Source of the DNA: Rossellomorea aquimaris
Lineage (GTDB): Bacteria > Bacillota > Bacilli > Bacillales > Bacillaceae_B
Reading direction: 5' to 3'
Assembly (NCBI RefSeq): GCF_020172085.1
Contig: NZ_JAIVAT010000003.1
Span: 1,736,001-1,800,000 of the forward strand
Length of the DNA stretch: 64,000 bases
Shown: positions 19,558 through 34,066 of the stretch, piece after piece
How the letters are laid out: every line of letters starts with the position of its first letter
Numbering within the stretch: the first letter of the stretch is position 1
Notes under the pieces: model-generated
What the model was told of the DNA's origin: nothing
Seen by the model: the letters and a program-made list of their open reading frames with translations, nothing else
Databases searched by the model: none
Made by a program: the position numbers and the translations under genes

Positions 19558-19663
19558 TACGATCACATCCAATCCTTTGACGGTATACGTATGTAGAACA
19601 ACGCTGAATTCACTATCATATTATGTTGTAAATCTGCGAAAGGAATCACAACACATCACAACG

Positions 19664-19703
19664 ATATAAAAAAGGTAATAGAGGATTTTCTCTATTACCT
19701 TTT
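19664..19703 (-). terminator. terminator after the P-type ATPase
   Basis: AAAAGGTAATAGAG pairs with CTCTATTACCTTTT around a 6-base loop; on the minus strand TTTTTTATAT follows. It sits 16 bases past the stop at 19719 and may work in both directions. Confidence 0.88.
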
Positions 19704-19718
19704 GGATTATACCACATT

Positions 19719-22400
19719 TCACTGTTTTTTTCTTGCAAAAAATGACCCTGCCAATAAAAACGTTGGAACTGAACTTAAACCGATGATCAAGAGCCAGTCC
19801 TTGATAGCAATCGGTACGGTGTGGAAAATAGGCTGCAGTGAAGGTACATAGATGACTATGAGCATCAATACAAGGGAAGATAGAACAGCTAAAACAAGAT
19901 ACATGTTACCGAAAGGATTTCTTGAGAACACGGACACTTCACTTCGACAATCGAATACATGGATCAGTTGAGCCATGACCAATGTCGAGAATGCGACGGT
20001 TTGAGCATATGCCAAATGATCCGGGTGGGTCTTGTACGATAGCATGAATGCAAGTAAGGTTGCCCCACCGATCAGGAATCCCCTGGAGACGACTTTCCAG
20101 CCAAGCCCCCTTGCAAATACTCCTTCTTTCGGGTGTCTCGGCTTTCTCTTCATGACATCATCTTCCGGCTTATCAAGGCCAAGTGCCATAGCTGGCAGAC
20201 CATCTGTTACAAGGTTGACCCATAATATTTGGATTGGAACCAATGGCAGCGGAAGAGCAAGGATCATAGCAAAAAGCATGACAAGTATTTCACCTACATT
20301 TGATGCAAGAAGATACCGGATGAATTTTCGGATATTTTCATATATGTTCCTGCCTTCCTGAATCGCCGATTTGATTGTTGCAAAGTTATCATCCAGCAGA
20401 ACCAATGAAGATGATTCCTTCGAAACGTCCGTCCCTGTTATCCCCATCGCCACTCCGATGTCTGAGGTTTTTATCGCAGGGGCATCATTTACTCCGTCAC
20501 CGGTCATGGCTACGACATGTCCCCTGTTTTGCAGGGCTTTGACGATTTTTAATTTATGCTCAGGTGACACACGGGCAAACACCGAAACTTCATCTACTAT
20601 TTCTTCCAACTCATGTATTTCCATTTGGTTTAGTGCCTTTCCATCCAGTACGCGGTCCTTATTCTTCAAAATCCCCAGCTGCTTGGCAATGGCTGTCGCA
20701 GTTAAAACATGGTCCCCGGTAATCATAACGGTCTTAATACCGGCTGCACGGCACTCTTTTACAGCCCGCTTCACCTCAGGCCTCGGCGGATCGATCATTC
20801 CTTGTAAACCGATGAAGGTTATGCCTTCTTCAATGTCCGATTCCGTTAATGTCTCCACGGCCCTATCCTTGATCGGTTTATACGCAATGGCAATATTTCT
20901 GAGAGCATTGGAAGACATGTCACGGATGGCTTCCTCCACTTTTCCCGCTATCTCTGACGATTTCCCTTGTATTCTTCCTTCCCAAAGGAACGACTCACTC
21001 TTCCCTACCAAAACATCTGGCGCACCTTTGGTGACAGAGAAGTACTTACCATTTTGATCGACCGCGATGATACTCATCATCTTTCTGGTAGAATCAAAGG
21101 GGAACTCTTTCACAATCGTAAATTTTTTCTGTAAGGATTCTCTTGAAAGTCCTGCCTTCAAACCAGCAACAAGCAGGGCTCCTTCAGTGGGATCGCCATC
21201 GACGAAAAAGCTTTCTTCACGGGTTACCAGTTCTGCATGATTACAGAGCATTCCAAACGTTAATAATTGATGTAAAGTATTTTCACTGTGAGGAGTGACC
21301 CTTCGTTCCCCGTTATAAAATTGTCCATCCGGTTCGTATCCTGTTCCCGTTACCGTCCACGTTCTTCCTCCGCTCCAGAGGTGGGTAACCGTCATCTTAT
21401 TTTGAGTCAAGGTTCCTGTTTTATCCGAGCAAATCACCGACGCACATCCTAAGGTTTCCACTGCCGGAAGCTTGCGGACGATGGCCTTTTTCTTTATCAT
21501 TCTTTGAACACCAAGTGAAAGGGCGACCGTCACAATAGCAGGTAATCCTTCCGGTATGGCGGCAACAGCCAGTGAAACTCCTGCCAGGAACATAGTGTAC
21601 ATATCATGTCCCTGGATCACACCGATTCCCACGACCAAAGCCGTCAGTATGAGGGCAACCGTAATAAGGATCTTACCTAACTCCTCCAGTCTTCTCTGCA
21701 GTGGGGTCGTCATGGTTTCAGCCTTTTGGATCATATCCGCGATCTGCCCCATGGCTGTCTTCATACCAATCGATGTCACGACGCCGATACCGTTTCCACG
21801 TGTAACCATCGTTCCCATAAACCCCATGTTTTCTAAATCTCCGAGACTCATATTTTCTCCACTGAGTGGTTTTGTGGATTTAGTAACGGGGACAGACTCC
21901 CCTGTAAGTGCCGATTCCTCTATTTCAAGGTTATTCGCTTCGATAAGACGCACATCCGCACCTATTCTGTCTCCACTTCCGAAACGAATGATGTCCCCGA
22001 TCATTACTTCTTTTGAGACAATCTTCAACCACTTTCCGTCTCTCAGGACCGACACTTGTGGTGCAGAAAGCTCCTTTAAAGCCTGCAGGGATCTTTCCGC
22101 TTTCCGTTCTTGGAAAAACCCTAAAAACCCGTTAATAAGTACAATCGCAATAATGGCGATCGCATCGATATATTCCCCTAGCAATCCAGAAATGAGAGTG
22201 GCTGCCAATAACACGAGAACCATAAAATCCTTGAATTGACTGAAAAATAATAGCAATGCCGATTGCTTCTCAGCTTCCTCCAATTGATTGTACCCATACT
22301 GCTTACGTCTTTGCGCTACTTCATCTGCTGAAAGCCCTTCTTGATAATTAGTATTTAGTGACTGCTCTATGTCCTCTTGTCTCATCTCATGAAATTTCAT
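19719..22400 (-). CDS. yloB: P-type calcium-transporting ATPase (YloB type)
   Basis: A P2A-type ATPase that exports calcium, and perhaps manganese, across the membrane. Of 893 residues: N-terminal cation-ATPase domain, actuator motif SALTGESVPV, phosphorylation site CSDKTGTLTQNKMTV, nucleotide domain, hinge MTGDGVNDAPAIKTSDIG, and about ten membrane segments. Two ion-site features of P2A pumps are seen: LAVAAIPEGLPA in TM4 and NLVTDGLPAMALG in TM6. It is transcribed away from rqcH. In B. subtilis the orthologue is made during sporulation and supports heat resistance; that role is inferred. Confidence 0.94.
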   Translation of the reverse strand: MKFHEMRQEDIEQSLNTNYQEGLSADEVAQRRKQYGYNQLEEAEKQSALLLFFSQFKDFMVLVLLAATLISGLLGEYIDAIAIIAIVLINGFLGFFQERKAERSLQALKELSAPQVSVLRDGKWLKIVSKEVMIGDIIRFGSGDRIGADVRLIEANNLEIEESALTGESVPVTKSTKPLSGENMSLGDLENMGFMGTMVTRGNGIGVVTSIGMKTAMGQIADMIQKAETMTTPLQRRLEELGKILITVALILTALVVGIGVIQGHDMYTMFLAGVSLAVAAIPEGLPAIVTVALSLGVQRMIKKKAIVRKLPAVETLGCASVICSDKTGTLTQNKMTVTHLWSGGRTWTVTGTGYEPDGQFYNGERRVTPHSENTLHQLLTFGMLCNHAELVTREESFFVDGDPTEGALLVAGLKAGLSRESLQKKFTIVKEFPFDSTRKMMSIIAVDQNGKYFSVTKGAPDVLVGKSESFLWEGRIQGKSSEIAGKVEEAIRDMSSNALRNIAIAYKPIKDRAVETLTESDIEEGITFIGLQGMIDPPRPEVKRAVKECRAAGIKTVMITGDHVLTATAIAKQLGILKNKDRVLDGKALNQMEIHELEEIVDEVSVFARVSPEHKLKIVKALQNRGHVVAMTGDGVNDAPAIKTSDIGVAMGITGTDVSKESSSLVLLDDNFATIKSAIQEGRNIYENIRKFIRYLLASNVGEILVMLFAMILALPLPLVPIQILWVNLVTDGLPAMALGLDKPEDDVMKRKPRHPKEGVFARGLGWKVVSRGFLIGGATLLAFMLSYKTHPDHLAYAQTVAFSTLVMAQLIHVFDCRSEVSVFSRNPFGNMYLVLAVLSSLVLMLIVIYVPSLQPIFHTVPIAIKDWLLIIGLSSVPTFLLAGSFFARKKQ

Positions 22401-22609
22401 GCAACCATGTCACTCTCCTCCTACGATACGAAAAGTTGTCCTTCTCATAGCATTCTTATTCAGACTCGTCCTAAAAAATGATATGATTTATGTATGTTTT
22501 GCATTTTAGCTTCCGGAGCGGTAAAATCGGTTACATTTGATACTTTCAAGACATCGCCAGGACAAAAGTCAAACTATATTGAAATCGTAAAGAGCAGAGG
22601 ATGTTATAT
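22401..22609. promoter_or_regulatory. divergent intergenic region between yloB and rqcH
   Basis: Start codons of the two genes face away from each other, so both promoters should lie here. A weak candidate -10, TATATT at 22575-22580, precedes rqcH; no convincing -35 partner or operator was found. Confidence 0.4.
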
Positions 22610-24313
22610 ATGTCATTTGATGGATTATTTACAAGGAACATGACGAAAGAATTGAATGAAAACTTATTAAACGGACGAATCAATAAAATACATCAACCCT
22701 ATAAAAATGAAATCATCATGATCGTACGGGCAAATGGTAAAAATCACAAAGTCCTTTTATCTGCCCACCCCAGTTACTCACGGGTTCAATTGACCAATGA
22801 AAACTATGAAAATCCATCGGTCCCACCTATGTTTTGTATGCTGTTGAGAAAACATCTTGAAGGTTATATTATCGAGGGAATCAATCAGTTGGAATTGGAT
22901 CGGATGATCATCTTTGAAGTGAAGGGAAGAAACGAGATCGGGGATGTTTCTTATAAGCAACTCATTATTGAAGTAATGGGTCGTCATAGTAACATCATTT
23001 TAGTGGATAAAGAACGTAATATGATCCTCGATAGCATCAAGCATATTTCACCAAGCATGAATACACACAGAACCGTATTACCAGGACATTCGTATATACT
23101 GCCTCCACAGCAGGACAAGGTAAATCCTCTTGAAGCAACAAGTGATGATGTCCTAAGGGCTCTTGATTTCAATTCCGGCAAGCTCGACAAGCAGATCGTT
23201 CAATCTTTCGCAGGGATCTCTCCACTCTTTGCGAAAGAGATCGTTCACCACGCTGGTATTGGAAACCGTTCTACCATCGCTGAGTCATTCCTTACAATGA
23301 TTCAAAAAGCAAAAGTTCATGATACGACGCCAACCCTCATCAGTGGCGACAAGGAAACATTTTATTGGATGGACCTTGCACATCTTCAAGGTGAGAAACA
23401 AACCTTTCCATCCTTGAGTGAATTACTGGACAGGTTCTTCTATCAAAAGGCAGCAAGAGATCGAGTCAAACAGCAAGGGAATGACCTGGAGCGATTTATT
23501 CGAAACGAACGTGATAAAAATGTCAATAAAATCGAAAAGCTGAAGCAGACGCTTGAGGATGCCCAACAAGCAGACCGCTATCAATTACTCGGAGAACTCC
23601 TAACCTCGAATTTATATGCAGTAGAACGAGGCATGAAGGAAGTCAGCGTAGTCAATTACTATGATGAAAACGGTGAGAGTATCACGATTCCACTCAACCC
23701 TCAAAAATCACCTTCCGATAACGCTCAGAATTATTTCTCTCGTTATCAAAAAGCGAAGAATGCCGTTAACATCGTCCATGAGCAAATTGACAAAGCAAAG
23801 GAAGAGATCGTATATCTTGAACAATTATTACAACAATTAGAGTCGGCTTCCACTAAAGACGTAGAAGAAATCAGGGAAGAGCTTGAAGAGGAAGGCTACC
23901 TCAGGGCACGTAAGCAAATGAAAAAGAAAAAAGTTAATATGAAGCCTGTACTTGAACACTACACATCAAGTGACGGGACGCAAATCCTGGTAGGTAAAAA
24001 CAATAAACAAAACGACTATCTAACCAACCGGGTTGCCGGAAGAGAAGAGATCTGGCTCCATACCAAGGATATCCCCGGTTCGCACGTAGTCATCAAAAGT
24101 ACGAAGCCTTCCGAGCAAACCATCAAGGAAGCGGCCAATATTGCAGCTTACTTCAGTAAAGCACGCGAATCCAGCTCGGTTCCTGTTGATTTCACAGAAG
24201 TCAAACAAGTGAAAAAACCAAAAGGCGCCAAACCTGGATTTGTCATTTATGAAGGGCAGCAAACGGTATATGTGACACCTGATTTGGACCTCGTTCGTTC
24301 ATTGAAGGGTTGA
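22610..24313 (+). CDS. rqcH: ribosome quality-control factor RqcH (NFACT/Rqc2 family)
   Basis: Binds stalled 50S subunits still carrying peptidyl-tRNA and recruits alanyl-tRNA to add C-terminal alanine tails that mark the chain for ClpXP. The 567-residue protein has an NFACT-N domain with the [10 protein letters not shown] motif (about 122-131), a helix-hairpin-helix part, long coiled coils (about 290-330 and 380-440) and the NFACT-R domain with [17 protein letters not shown] and [15 protein letters not shown] sequence. Start ATG at 22610 follows AGAGGATG. It is the only convincing plus-strand gene. It was formerly called yloA or FbpA-like; a fibronectin role is not needed. Confidence 0.92.
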   Translation: MSFDGLFTRNMTKELNENLLNGRINKIHQPYKNEIIMIVRANGKNHKVLLSAHPSYSRVQLTNENYENPSVPPMFCMLLRKHLEGYIIEGINQLELDRMIIFEVKGRNEIGDVSYKQLIIEVMGRHSNIILVDKERNMILDSIKHISPSMNTHRTVLPGHSYILPPQQDKVNPLEATSDDVLRALDFNSGKLDKQIVQSFAGISPLFAKEIVHHAGIGNRSTIAESFLTMIQKAKVHDTTPTLISGDKETFYWMDLAHLQGEKQTFPSLSELLDRFFYQKAARDRVKQQGNDLERFIRNERDKNVNKIEKLKQTLEDAQQADRYQLLGELLTSNLYAVERGMKEVSVVNYYDENGESITIPLNPQKSPSDNAQNYFSRYQKAKNAVNIVHEQIDKAKEEIVYLEQLLQQLESASTKDVEEIREELEEEGYLRARKQMKKKKVNMKPVLEHYTSSDGTQILVGKNNKQNDYLTNRVAGREEIWLHTKDIPGSHVVIKSTKPSEQTIKEAANIAAYFSKARESSSVPVDFTEVKQVKKPKGAKPGFVIYEGQQTVYVTPDLDLVRSLKG

Positions 24314-24327
24314 ATAATCCAGGAAGC

Positions 24328-24375
24328 ACTTCCACTCAGGCCATGTATTGGCCTGGAGTGGGAGTGTATTTTTGT
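24328..24375 (+). terminator. terminator after rqcH
   Basis: ACTTCCACTCAGGCC pairs with GGCCTGGAGTGGGAGT around a 7-base loop, followed by TATTTTTG. Confidence 0.88.
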
Positions 24376-24385
24376 TGCTAATTAA

Positions 24386-24418
24386 TATAAAAAAAGCAAC
24401 TCACCAGCGAGTTGCTTT
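24386..24418 (-). terminator. terminator of the pyr operon
   Basis: AAAGCAACTC pairs with GAGTTGCTTT; on the minus strand TTTTTTTATATT follows. It lies just past the pyrE stop and faces the rqcH terminator. Confidence 0.92.
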
Positions 24419-24423
24419 CACTT

Positions 24424-25043
24424 TTACATTCTCCAATTCTCCGGATCTTCTTTCCAAAGCTTTAATTGTTCCAGTTCATCTTCACGAATGATCTCTTTTT
24501 CGACCGCTACTTCCAGTAAAGATGAATAATCAGATAAAGTATAGGATTGAATGTCGTGTTCATTCAGCATTTTTTCCCCTTTATCCAGTCCGTATGTGAA
24601 GATCGCGACTACTCCCAATACGTCACATCCCGCTTCTCTTAAGGCGTCAACTGCTGTTATACAGCTCCCTCCCGTTGAGATGAGGTCTTCCACAACAACA
24701 ACCTTTTGACCTGGAGCCGCAATTCCTTCAATCTGTTTTCCTTTTCCGTGGGCTTTTGCTTTTGACCGGACATAACACATGGGAAGGTTTAATTTCTCAC
24801 TGACCCAGGCTGCATGCGGAATTCCAGCGGTCGCTGTCCCGGCTATGACTTCTGCATCTGGAAAGTGCTGTTGAACCATTTTGGACAGCCCTTCTGCGAT
24901 GTCGTTCCGTACGGACGGATAAGACAGTGTCAGCCGATTGTCACAATAGATTGGGGACTTTATTCCCGATGACCATGTAAAAGGTTCATTGGGGTTTAAA
25001 TATACGGCTTCGATCTCCAATAATTGTTTTGCGATTGCATGTT

Positions 25044-25047
<4 letters not shown>
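24424..25047 (-). CDS. pyrE: orotate phosphoribosyltransferase
   Basis: Makes orotidine 5'-phosphate from orotate and PRPP. The 207-residue enzyme has the PRPP motif [13 protein letters not shown] (about 115-127) and the flexible loop [13 protein letters not shown]. Last gene of the operon; its start overlaps the pyrF stop by 4 bp. Confidence 0.96.
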
Positions 25048-27433
<2,386 letters not shown>

Positions 27434-27437
<4 letters not shown>

Positions 27438-30400
27438 TGAAATACCGCCTCTTTCGTTTTCACTTGTGCTGGTAATGCCTCTGCCGAGAAGGTCATCGAT
27501 TCAATCACTCTCAGGATGGCTTCTGCAGTATCCAAAGACGTTAGACAAGGGATGCCGTTCTCAACTGATTCTCTTCGGATCCTGAATCCATCACGTGCCG
27601 GCTGCTTCCCTTTAGTCAACGTATTGATGACCAGCTGTGTTTCTCCGCTCTGGATGATATCCAGCAATGTAGGTCCGTTGGACCCGATTTTATCCACTTC
27701 ACGAACAGGGATACCCACTTTTGTCAGTTGTTCGGCAGTTCCCTTTGTTGCGAGGATTTGATACCCGATATCGATAAATCGTTGTGCTAAGTGAACCGCT
27801 TCATCCTTGTCCTTATCGGCTACTGTCATGAGCACGGATCCATATTCTTTCATTTGCATACCAGCTGCGACCATCCCTTTGTATAGGGCTTTTTCCAATG
27901 TCAGATCTTTCCCCATTACTTCACCTGTCGATTTCATTTCAGGTCCGAGTGTTATATCCACCCTTCTTAGTTTCGCGAACGAGAAGACAGGGACTTTCAC
28001 GTATACTCCATGCTTTTCAGGGATTAGTCCTGACTCATATCCCTGTTCTTTCAGAGAAATCCCCAGGATGGACTTCGTTGCTATATTGGCCATTGGTACA
28101 TTCGTAATTTTACTAATAAAAGGTACTGTCCGACTGGAGCGCGGATTCACTTCAAGGACAAATACTTCGCCTTTAGAGATGACATATTGGATATTCAATA
28201 AGCCTACGATGTTTAAGCCTTTTGCAAGTCTCGTCGTGTAATCGACTATGGTTTGTTTCTGTTCCTGCGTAAGCTGTTGCGGAGGATACACTGCTATGGA
28301 ATCTCCAGAGTGAACTCCGGCACGCTCGATATGCTCCATGATTCCCGGGATGACTACGTCTCTTCCATCTGAAATCGCATCCACCTCGATTTCTTTACCG
28401 ATCAAGTACCGATCGATTAATACTGGATGCTGTGGGTTGACCTTTACTGCATTCTTCATGTATTGAAGAAGCTCTTCTTCACGGTAGACGATTTCCATGG
28501 CTCTTCCACCAAGGACGTATGACGGTCTGACAAGGACCGGATAACCGATGTTTGTTGCAATTTCAAGTGCACCTTCTACAGATACGGCCGTTTTCCCTTC
28601 CGGTTGAGGGATGCCGAGTTCGTTCAATGTATGTTCGAATTTATCTCGGTTCTCTGCACGATCAAGATCCTCAAGTGATGTACCAAGAATCTTTACGCCT
28701 CTTCTGACAAGCTCTTCTGCAAGATTGATGGCTGTCTGCCCACCGAACTGAACGACGACTCCCTTTGGCTTTTCAAGATCGATGATGTGCATCACATCTT
28801 CCACAGTCAGAGGCTCGAAGTATAATTTATCCGAAATACTGAAGTCAGTGGATACGGTTTCCGGATTATTATTCACGATGATCGCTTCATAACCAGCTTC
28901 TTTAATCGCCCATACAGAGTGGACCGTTGCATAATCGAACTCAACGCCCTGTCCGATCCTGATAGGTCCTGAGCCTAGGACGATGACACTTTCACGCTCA
29001 GTCACTCTGGATTCATTCTCATCTTCATAAGTTCCATAGAAGTAAGGTGTTTCTGATTCAAACTCCGCCGCACACGTATCGACCATTTTATAGACCGGTG
29101 TAAGGCCATTCTCTTTTCTCCACTGATAGACATCAGCTTCTGTGCTCTTCCATAGATTTGCCAGGGTGATATCCGAGAAGCCCATTCGCTTGGCTTTCTG
29201 TACTAGTTCAAGGTTGTATGGATTCTGTGATAGTTCCTTTTCAAACTCTATGATTTTATTCATTTTATATAGGAAGAAGAGATCGATTTTGCTCCATTCA
29301 TGAATGGTTTCGATCGTCACACCCCTTCTAAGCGCTTCTCCGATATAGAAAAGTCGTTCGTCTCCGGCTTTGCGTATCCTTTTCTCGATCCACTCATCTG
29401 TAAATTCGTGTGCATCACTTAATTCCATGTGATACGTATTGCTTTCAAGGGAGCGGATCGCTTTAAGTAGGGATTCCTCGAAGGTCCTGCCAATTGCCAT
29501 GACTTCACCGGTTGCTTTCATCTGAGTACCGAGGTTACGCTTAGCAGCTTCAAATTTATCAAATGGCCATCTCGGGATTTTGGTCACCACATAATCCAGT
29601 GCAGGCTCAAATGAAGCATATGTTTTCCCTGTCACAGGATTCATCATTTCATCCAGTGTAAGACCAACTGCAATCTTCGCCGCGAGCTTCGCGATTGGAT
29701 ACCCCGTCGCTTTAGATGCAAGTGCTGATGATCTGCTCACCCGTGGATTCACCTCGATGATGTAATACTGGAAGCTGTCCGGATCAAGGGCAAGCTGAAC
29801 GTTACAGCCTCCTTCGATCCCCAACTCACGGATAATATCCAAACTTGTATTTCGTAGCATTTGATACTCTCTGTCACTTAAGGTTTGACTTGGTGCCACT
29901 ACGATCGAGTCTCCTGTATGAATCCCGACCGGGTCGATGTTTTCCATGTTACATACCACGATGGCATTATCGGCTGCATCTCTCATGACCTCGTATTCTA
30001 TTTCTTTAAAGCCTGCAATGCTTTTCTCGAGGAGACATTGAGTTACAGGGCTATATTTCAATCCTGAGCCTACAGTCTCGACCAGCTCATCTTCATTGTG
30101 ACAGATTCCACCGCCTGTCCCCCCCAGTGTATAAGCAGGGCGGACGATGACAGGGTAACCCACTTCTTCCACAAAGGTATAGGCTTCATCCAGTGTATGA
30201 ATGATTTCACTTTCAGGTACAGGCTCACCCATTTCATTCATCAAGTTCCTGAACAGGTCACGATCTTCCGCTTTCTCGATAGCGGAAAGTTTCGTGCCGA
30301 GAATTTCAACTCCACATTCTTCCAATACTCCTGATTTAGCAAGTTCAACTGCCATGTTCAATCCAGTTTGGCCGCCTAATGTAGGCAGTAAGGCATCCGG

Positions 30401-30646
30401 ACGCTCTTTACGGATGATTCTGCTGACAAATTCCAGTGTCAGTGGTTCGATGTATACTTTATCTGCCATTTCAGCGTCTGTCATGATGGTCGCAGGATTC
30501 GAGTTTACCAGAATGACTCTGTACCCTTCCTCTTTTAAAGCGATACAGGCTTGTGTTCCGGCATAATCGAATTCTGCCGCCTGTCCAATGATGATAGGTC
30601 CGCTTCCGATTACTAAGATGCTTTGGATGTCTGTACGTTTAGGCAT
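27434..30646 (-). CDS. pyrAB: carbamoyl phosphate synthase, large subunit (pyrimidine-specific)
   Basis: Uses ammonia, bicarbonate and two ATP to form carbamoyl phosphate. At 1070 residues it has the expected duplicated ATP-grasp halves ([25 protein letters not shown] start; second half [19 protein letters not shown]), and a C-terminal MGS-like regulatory domain (about 930-1070) where UMP and PRPP usually bind. Its stop and start overlap pyrK and pyrAA by 4 and 8 bp. Confidence 0.97.
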
Positions 30647-31730
30647 GTTGAAGCTCCTTTCTTTTCTCTTCTTTCATAAGTTGTAAGAAATCATCGAATA
30701 AGTAATTTGAATCTTCTGGTCCTGGAGATGCTTCAGGGTGATACTGAACCGTAAAGGCAGGGAAGTCCAAGTGCTTCAAACCTTCCACCGTCCCATCGTT
30801 TACAGCCATGTGCGTTACCTGTAATCTTGTTCCTGCCAAAGATTTTTCATCCACAGCGTATCCGTGATTCTGAGAAGTCAGGGCGACTTTACCCGTTCTA
30901 AGATCTTTGACTGGGTGGTTACCCCCTCTGTGGCCAAATTTCATTTTGAAAGAGTCACCACCACAAGCCAGGGCAAATAATTGATGACCTAAACAAATTC
31001 CGAAAAGGGGAATTTCCCCCAGCAGCTCTTTAATCGTTTCAATCGCTGCAGGTACGTCTTTCGGATCCCCTGGGCCATTGGATAACATGATTCCATCAGG
31101 CTTCAACCTTCTGATTTCTTCTGCAGTAGTATCATAAGGAACCACAATCACGTCACAATCGCGCTTGTTTAATTCCCGCAAAATCCCATGCTTCATACCG
31201 AAATCCATCAACACTACACGGTGACCCCTTCCCGGGCTTGCATAGGCTGTTTTCGTGGACACCTGTTTTACCTGATCGGTCCTAAGCTTTGTATCATGCA
31301 ATTTATCCAGCATATCCTGTGGATCTAATTCTGCAGAACAAATGATTCCTTTCATCGCTCCATGCTTTCTGATAATTCTTGTTAACTTTCTCGTATCGAT
31401 ATCTGAAATTCCTGGAATGCCTTTTACTTTGAGTAATTCGTCCAGTGTAGATTCGTTTCTCCAATTAGAAGGGAAGTCTGCCACTTCTCTTACTATGAAC
31501 GCTTTGATTGCGGGAGTGATCGATTCAAAATCATCACGGTTGATTCCGTAGTTTCCTACAAGCGGATAGGTAAGGGTGACAAGCTGTCCGCAATAGGATG
31601 GATCGGATAAAATCTCCTGGTATCCAGTCATGCTTGTATTGAATACCACTTCACCGATGCTTTCTTCGTTTGCTCCAAATCCTTCTCCTACGAAAACTGT
31701 TCCATCATCTAATATGAGTTGTCTTTTCAT
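30639..31730 (-). CDS. pyrAA: carbamoyl phosphate synthase, small (glutaminase) subunit
   Basis: Hydrolyses glutamine to supply ammonia to PyrAB. The 363-residue protein has an N-terminal CPSase small-chain domain and a class I glutamine amidotransferase domain with nucleophile motif [12 protein letters not shown] and the late [10 protein letters not shown] (His-Glu) motif. Confidence 0.96.
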   Translation of the reverse strand: MKRQLILDDGTVFVGEGFGANEESIGEVVFNTSMTGYQEILSDPSYCGQLVTLTYPLVGNYGINRDDFESITPAIKAFIVREVADFPSNWRNESTLDELLKVKGIPGISDIDTRKLTRIIRKHGAMKGIICSAELDPQDMLDKLHDTKLRTDQVKQVSTKTAYASPGRGHRVVLMDFGMKHGILRELNKRDCDVIVVPYDTTAEEIRRLKPDGIMLSNGPGDPKDVPAAIETIKELLGEIPLFGICLGHQLFALACGGDSFKMKFGHRGGNHPVKDLRTGKVALTSQNHGYAVDEKSLAGTRLQVTHMAVNDGTVEGLKHLDFPAFTVQYHPEASPGPEDSNYLFDDFLQLMKEEKRKELQHA

Positions 31731-33013
31731 TGTTCGTTTCCTCCTTCATTCCATACGAGAGATCCCTGATAAAACGTTGCTTTCGGAAAGCCTCTGCACT
31801 CCCACTCTTTGAATGGAGTGTTTTTCCCTTTTGATAAAAATTCAGCAGGGTCAATCAGCTTTTGTTTCTTTAAATCTATGAGCGTAAAGTCTGCTTCTCC
31901 TCCTACTTCCAGTAGTCCAAACGGAAGATTGAATGCAGAGCTCGGTTTAATGGTCATCCAGTCAATTAACTGTTTCAGTGTAAAGACTTCTTTTTCGACA
32001 AAGTGTGTATACAGTAAAGGAAAAGCGGTTTCCAACCCTACGATTCCAAATGGAGCAAGCTGCATGCCTTCTGACTTTTCTTCTTCTGTATGTGGTGCAT
32101 GGTCGGTGGCGATGAAGTCAATCGTTCCGTCCAACAGCCCCTCGATCAGGGCTTGTCTATCCTCTTTACTCCTTAATGGAGGATTCATCTTGAAGTTGGG
32201 ATCAAGTCCCGGAATATCGTCTTCTGATAGCAGAAGGTGATGCGGGGTTACTTCAGCTGTTACATTTATCCCTGCCTTCTTTGCATCACGGACCACCCTG
32301 ACTGATTCTTTCGTCGATATATGACAGACGTGATAATGGACGCCGGCTGCTTCAGCCAAAAGCACATCCCGCGCGATATGTACCGCTTCACATATAGATG
32401 GTATTCCAGGAATGTCATGCTCTCTTGAAAATGTTCCTTCATGTACCGCACCTCCATAGATCAGCGTATTCTCTTCACAGTGCGCAACAATGGATGCACC
32501 GATGTCCGCTGCCTGTTTCATTGCTTCAAACATCGTTCCTGCAGATTGAACACCCACTCCATCATCGGTGAAAGCAAATGCACCGTTATTCTTTAAGGAT
32601 GATAAATCATTGATTGTTTTTCCAATTTGGCGCTCTGTGATGGCAGCATAGGGTAGTACTCTGATACTTGCTGTTTCTGTAATTTTTTCGTTTAGGGACT
32701 GGAGGTTTTCCACCGAATCAGGTACGGGTCTTGTATTAGGCATAGCGGCGATAGTGGTGAATCCTCCCTTGGCTGCTGCACGCGTTCCTGTTTCGATCGT
32801 TTCTTTATGTTCACCGCCTGGTTCCCGTAAATGGACATGAAGATCGACAAATCCAGGGGAAAGCAATAACCCTTCTGCTTGGAATTCCTGGTGATGATCC
32901 CCCTTGATTTCTTGCCCAATCTCGATGATTTTCTTATCCTCCACTTTCACATCTACTTTTTCAAGGTCACCATTTTTTGTTAGAATGTGCGCATTTCGGA
33001 TTATCCAGTTCAT
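31727..33013 (-). CDS. pyrC: dihydroorotase
   Basis: Cyclises carbamoyl aspartate to dihydroorotate. The 428-residue metallohydrolase has the zinc motif [15 protein letters not shown] (about 56-70), the middle histidines (HCEE, HICH-type HVCHIST) and the catalytic [10 protein letters not shown] (about 304-313). Type I dihydroorotase, with GGGGG ribosome binding site. Confidence 0.96.
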   Translation of the reverse strand: MNWIIRNAHILTKNGDLEKVDVKVEDKKIIEIGQEIKGDHHQEFQAEGLLLSPGFVDLHVHLREPGGEHKETIETGTRAAAKGGFTTIAAMPNTRPVPDSVENLQSLNEKITETASIRVLPYAAITERQIGKTINDLSSLKNNGAFAFTDDGVGVQSAGTMFEAMKQAADIGASIVAHCEENTLIYGGAVHEGTFSREHDIPGIPSICEAVHIARDVLLAEAAGVHYHVCHISTKESVRVVRDAKKAGINVTAEVTPHHLLLSEDDIPGLDPNFKMNPPLRSKEDRQALIEGLLDGTIDFIATDHAPHTEEEKSEGMQLAPFGIVGLETAFPLLYTHFVEKEVFTLKQLIDWMTIKPSSAFNLPFGLLEVGGEADFTLIDLKKQKLIDPAEFLSKGKNTPFKEWECRGFPKATFYQGSLVWNEGGNEQ

Positions 33014-33028
33014 TTCATTTCCCCCTAA

Positions 33029-33907
33029 TCAGATGTTTTCAAGTGCTCTTTTTAAAACAGCCATTCTGACGTATACTCCATTTTCCATTTGTTTAAAGAT
33101 TCTTGATTGGTCGCATTCCACCAATGAATCGGCAATTTCGACCCCTCGATTGACAGGAGCTGGATGTAGAATGATACCGGTTGGTTTCATTCTCGTTTTT
33201 CTGCTTTCTGTCAAACCGAATTGTTCATGATATTCTTCTTTTGACAAGCTGGATGTACTTTCGTGTCGTTCGTGTTGAATCCGAAGCAGCATCACCACAT
33301 CGGAATCTGCTATACATTCATCCATCGTTCTGTGCAGATGTAGATCTTGGGAGGGGAACCATTCTCTTGGACCCGAGAACACGACTTCTGCTCCCAGTTT
33401 ACTCAACGCTTCCGCATTGGACCTTGCAACGCGGCTGTGAGCAATGTCTCCAATGATCGATACTTTTATCCCTTCAAATCCTCCAAATTCCTGACGGATG
33501 GTCATCAGATCCAACAGGCATTGTGTAGGGTGATTTCCACATCCGTCACCACCGTTGATCACGCTCATTTTCAGAGGCGCCAGTTCATCAAAGTATCGCT
33601 CCAGGGAGTGACGAATCACAACAGCTTCAACCCCGATGCTTTCCAGTGTTTTCACCGTGTCGTAAAGGGTCTCGCCTTTTTGAACACTTGACGTTTGAGC
33701 TTCGAAGGGGATGACTTCTAGTCCCAGCTTTCTCTCCGCCATTTCAAAGCTGCTTTTCGTGCGGGTACTTGCTTCAAAGAAAAGATTGGCTACATATTTA
33801 TTTGAGCCTTCCATCGAGGCCTCTCCCGTTTTAAAGCGTTCAGCTGCATCTAATATTTCAATGATTTCATTCTTTGATAAGTCATTCATCGTCAATAAGC
33901 TCTTCAT
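33029..33907 (-). CDS. pyrB: aspartate carbamoyltransferase, catalytic subunit
   Basis: First committed pyrimidine step. The 292-residue protein has the carbamoyl phosphate motif [17 protein letters not shown] (about 43-59) and HPTQCLLD. No pyrI regulatory chain is next to it, as normal in Bacillaceae. The third PyrR attenuator precedes it. Confidence 0.95.
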   Translation of the reverse strand: MKSLLTMNDLSKNEIIEILDAAERFKTGEASMEGSNKYVANLFFEASTRTKSSFEMAERKLGLEVIPFEAQTSSVQKGETLYDTVKTLESIGVEAVVIRHSLERYFDELAPLKMSVINGGDGCGNHPTQCLLDLMTIRQEFGGFEGIKVSIIGDIAHSRVARSNAEALSKLGAEVVFSGPREWFPSQDLHLHRTMDECIADSDVVMLLRIQHERHESTSSLSKEEYHEQFGLTESRKTRMKPTGIILHPAPVNRGVEIADSLVECDQSRIFKQMENGVYVRMAVLKRALENI

Positions 33908-33935
33908 CTTGAGACACCCCTATTTTCACTTCTTT

Positions 33936-34066
33936 CAAAAAAAACACCCTGTCATTTTCTTGACAGGGTGTTTTTGAACATACTAACAGGGACAGGACGG
34001 GAAACCCCGCATGCCTTGTTCAAATTCACCCTTCTTAGACTCTCTGGACCATGTTAAAAGGTGTTT
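33936..34066 (-). promoter_or_regulatory. PyrR-dependent attenuator between pyrP and pyrB
   Basis: On the minus strand the PyrR-binding sequence GGTCCAGAGAGTCTAAG (34034-34051) is followed by a strong terminator, AAAACACCCTGTCA/TGACAGGGTGTTTT with flanking T run (33936-33974). PyrR with UMP is expected to favour the terminator by holding the binding loop. The binding motif departs from the other two in having AGTCTA in place of AGGCTG. Confidence 0.88.

Noticed and set aside
20371..22239. Two long plus-strand open frames (228 and 227 codons)
   Set aside because: They lie antisense inside yloB, whose P-type ATPase motifs are unambiguous; their translations are Ser/Pro/Thr-rich with no family pattern.
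30639..33013. Arginine-type carbamoyl phosphate synthase
   Set aside because: The pair sits inside the pyr operon with overlapping ends and no arg genes nearby, so it is the pyrimidine enzyme.
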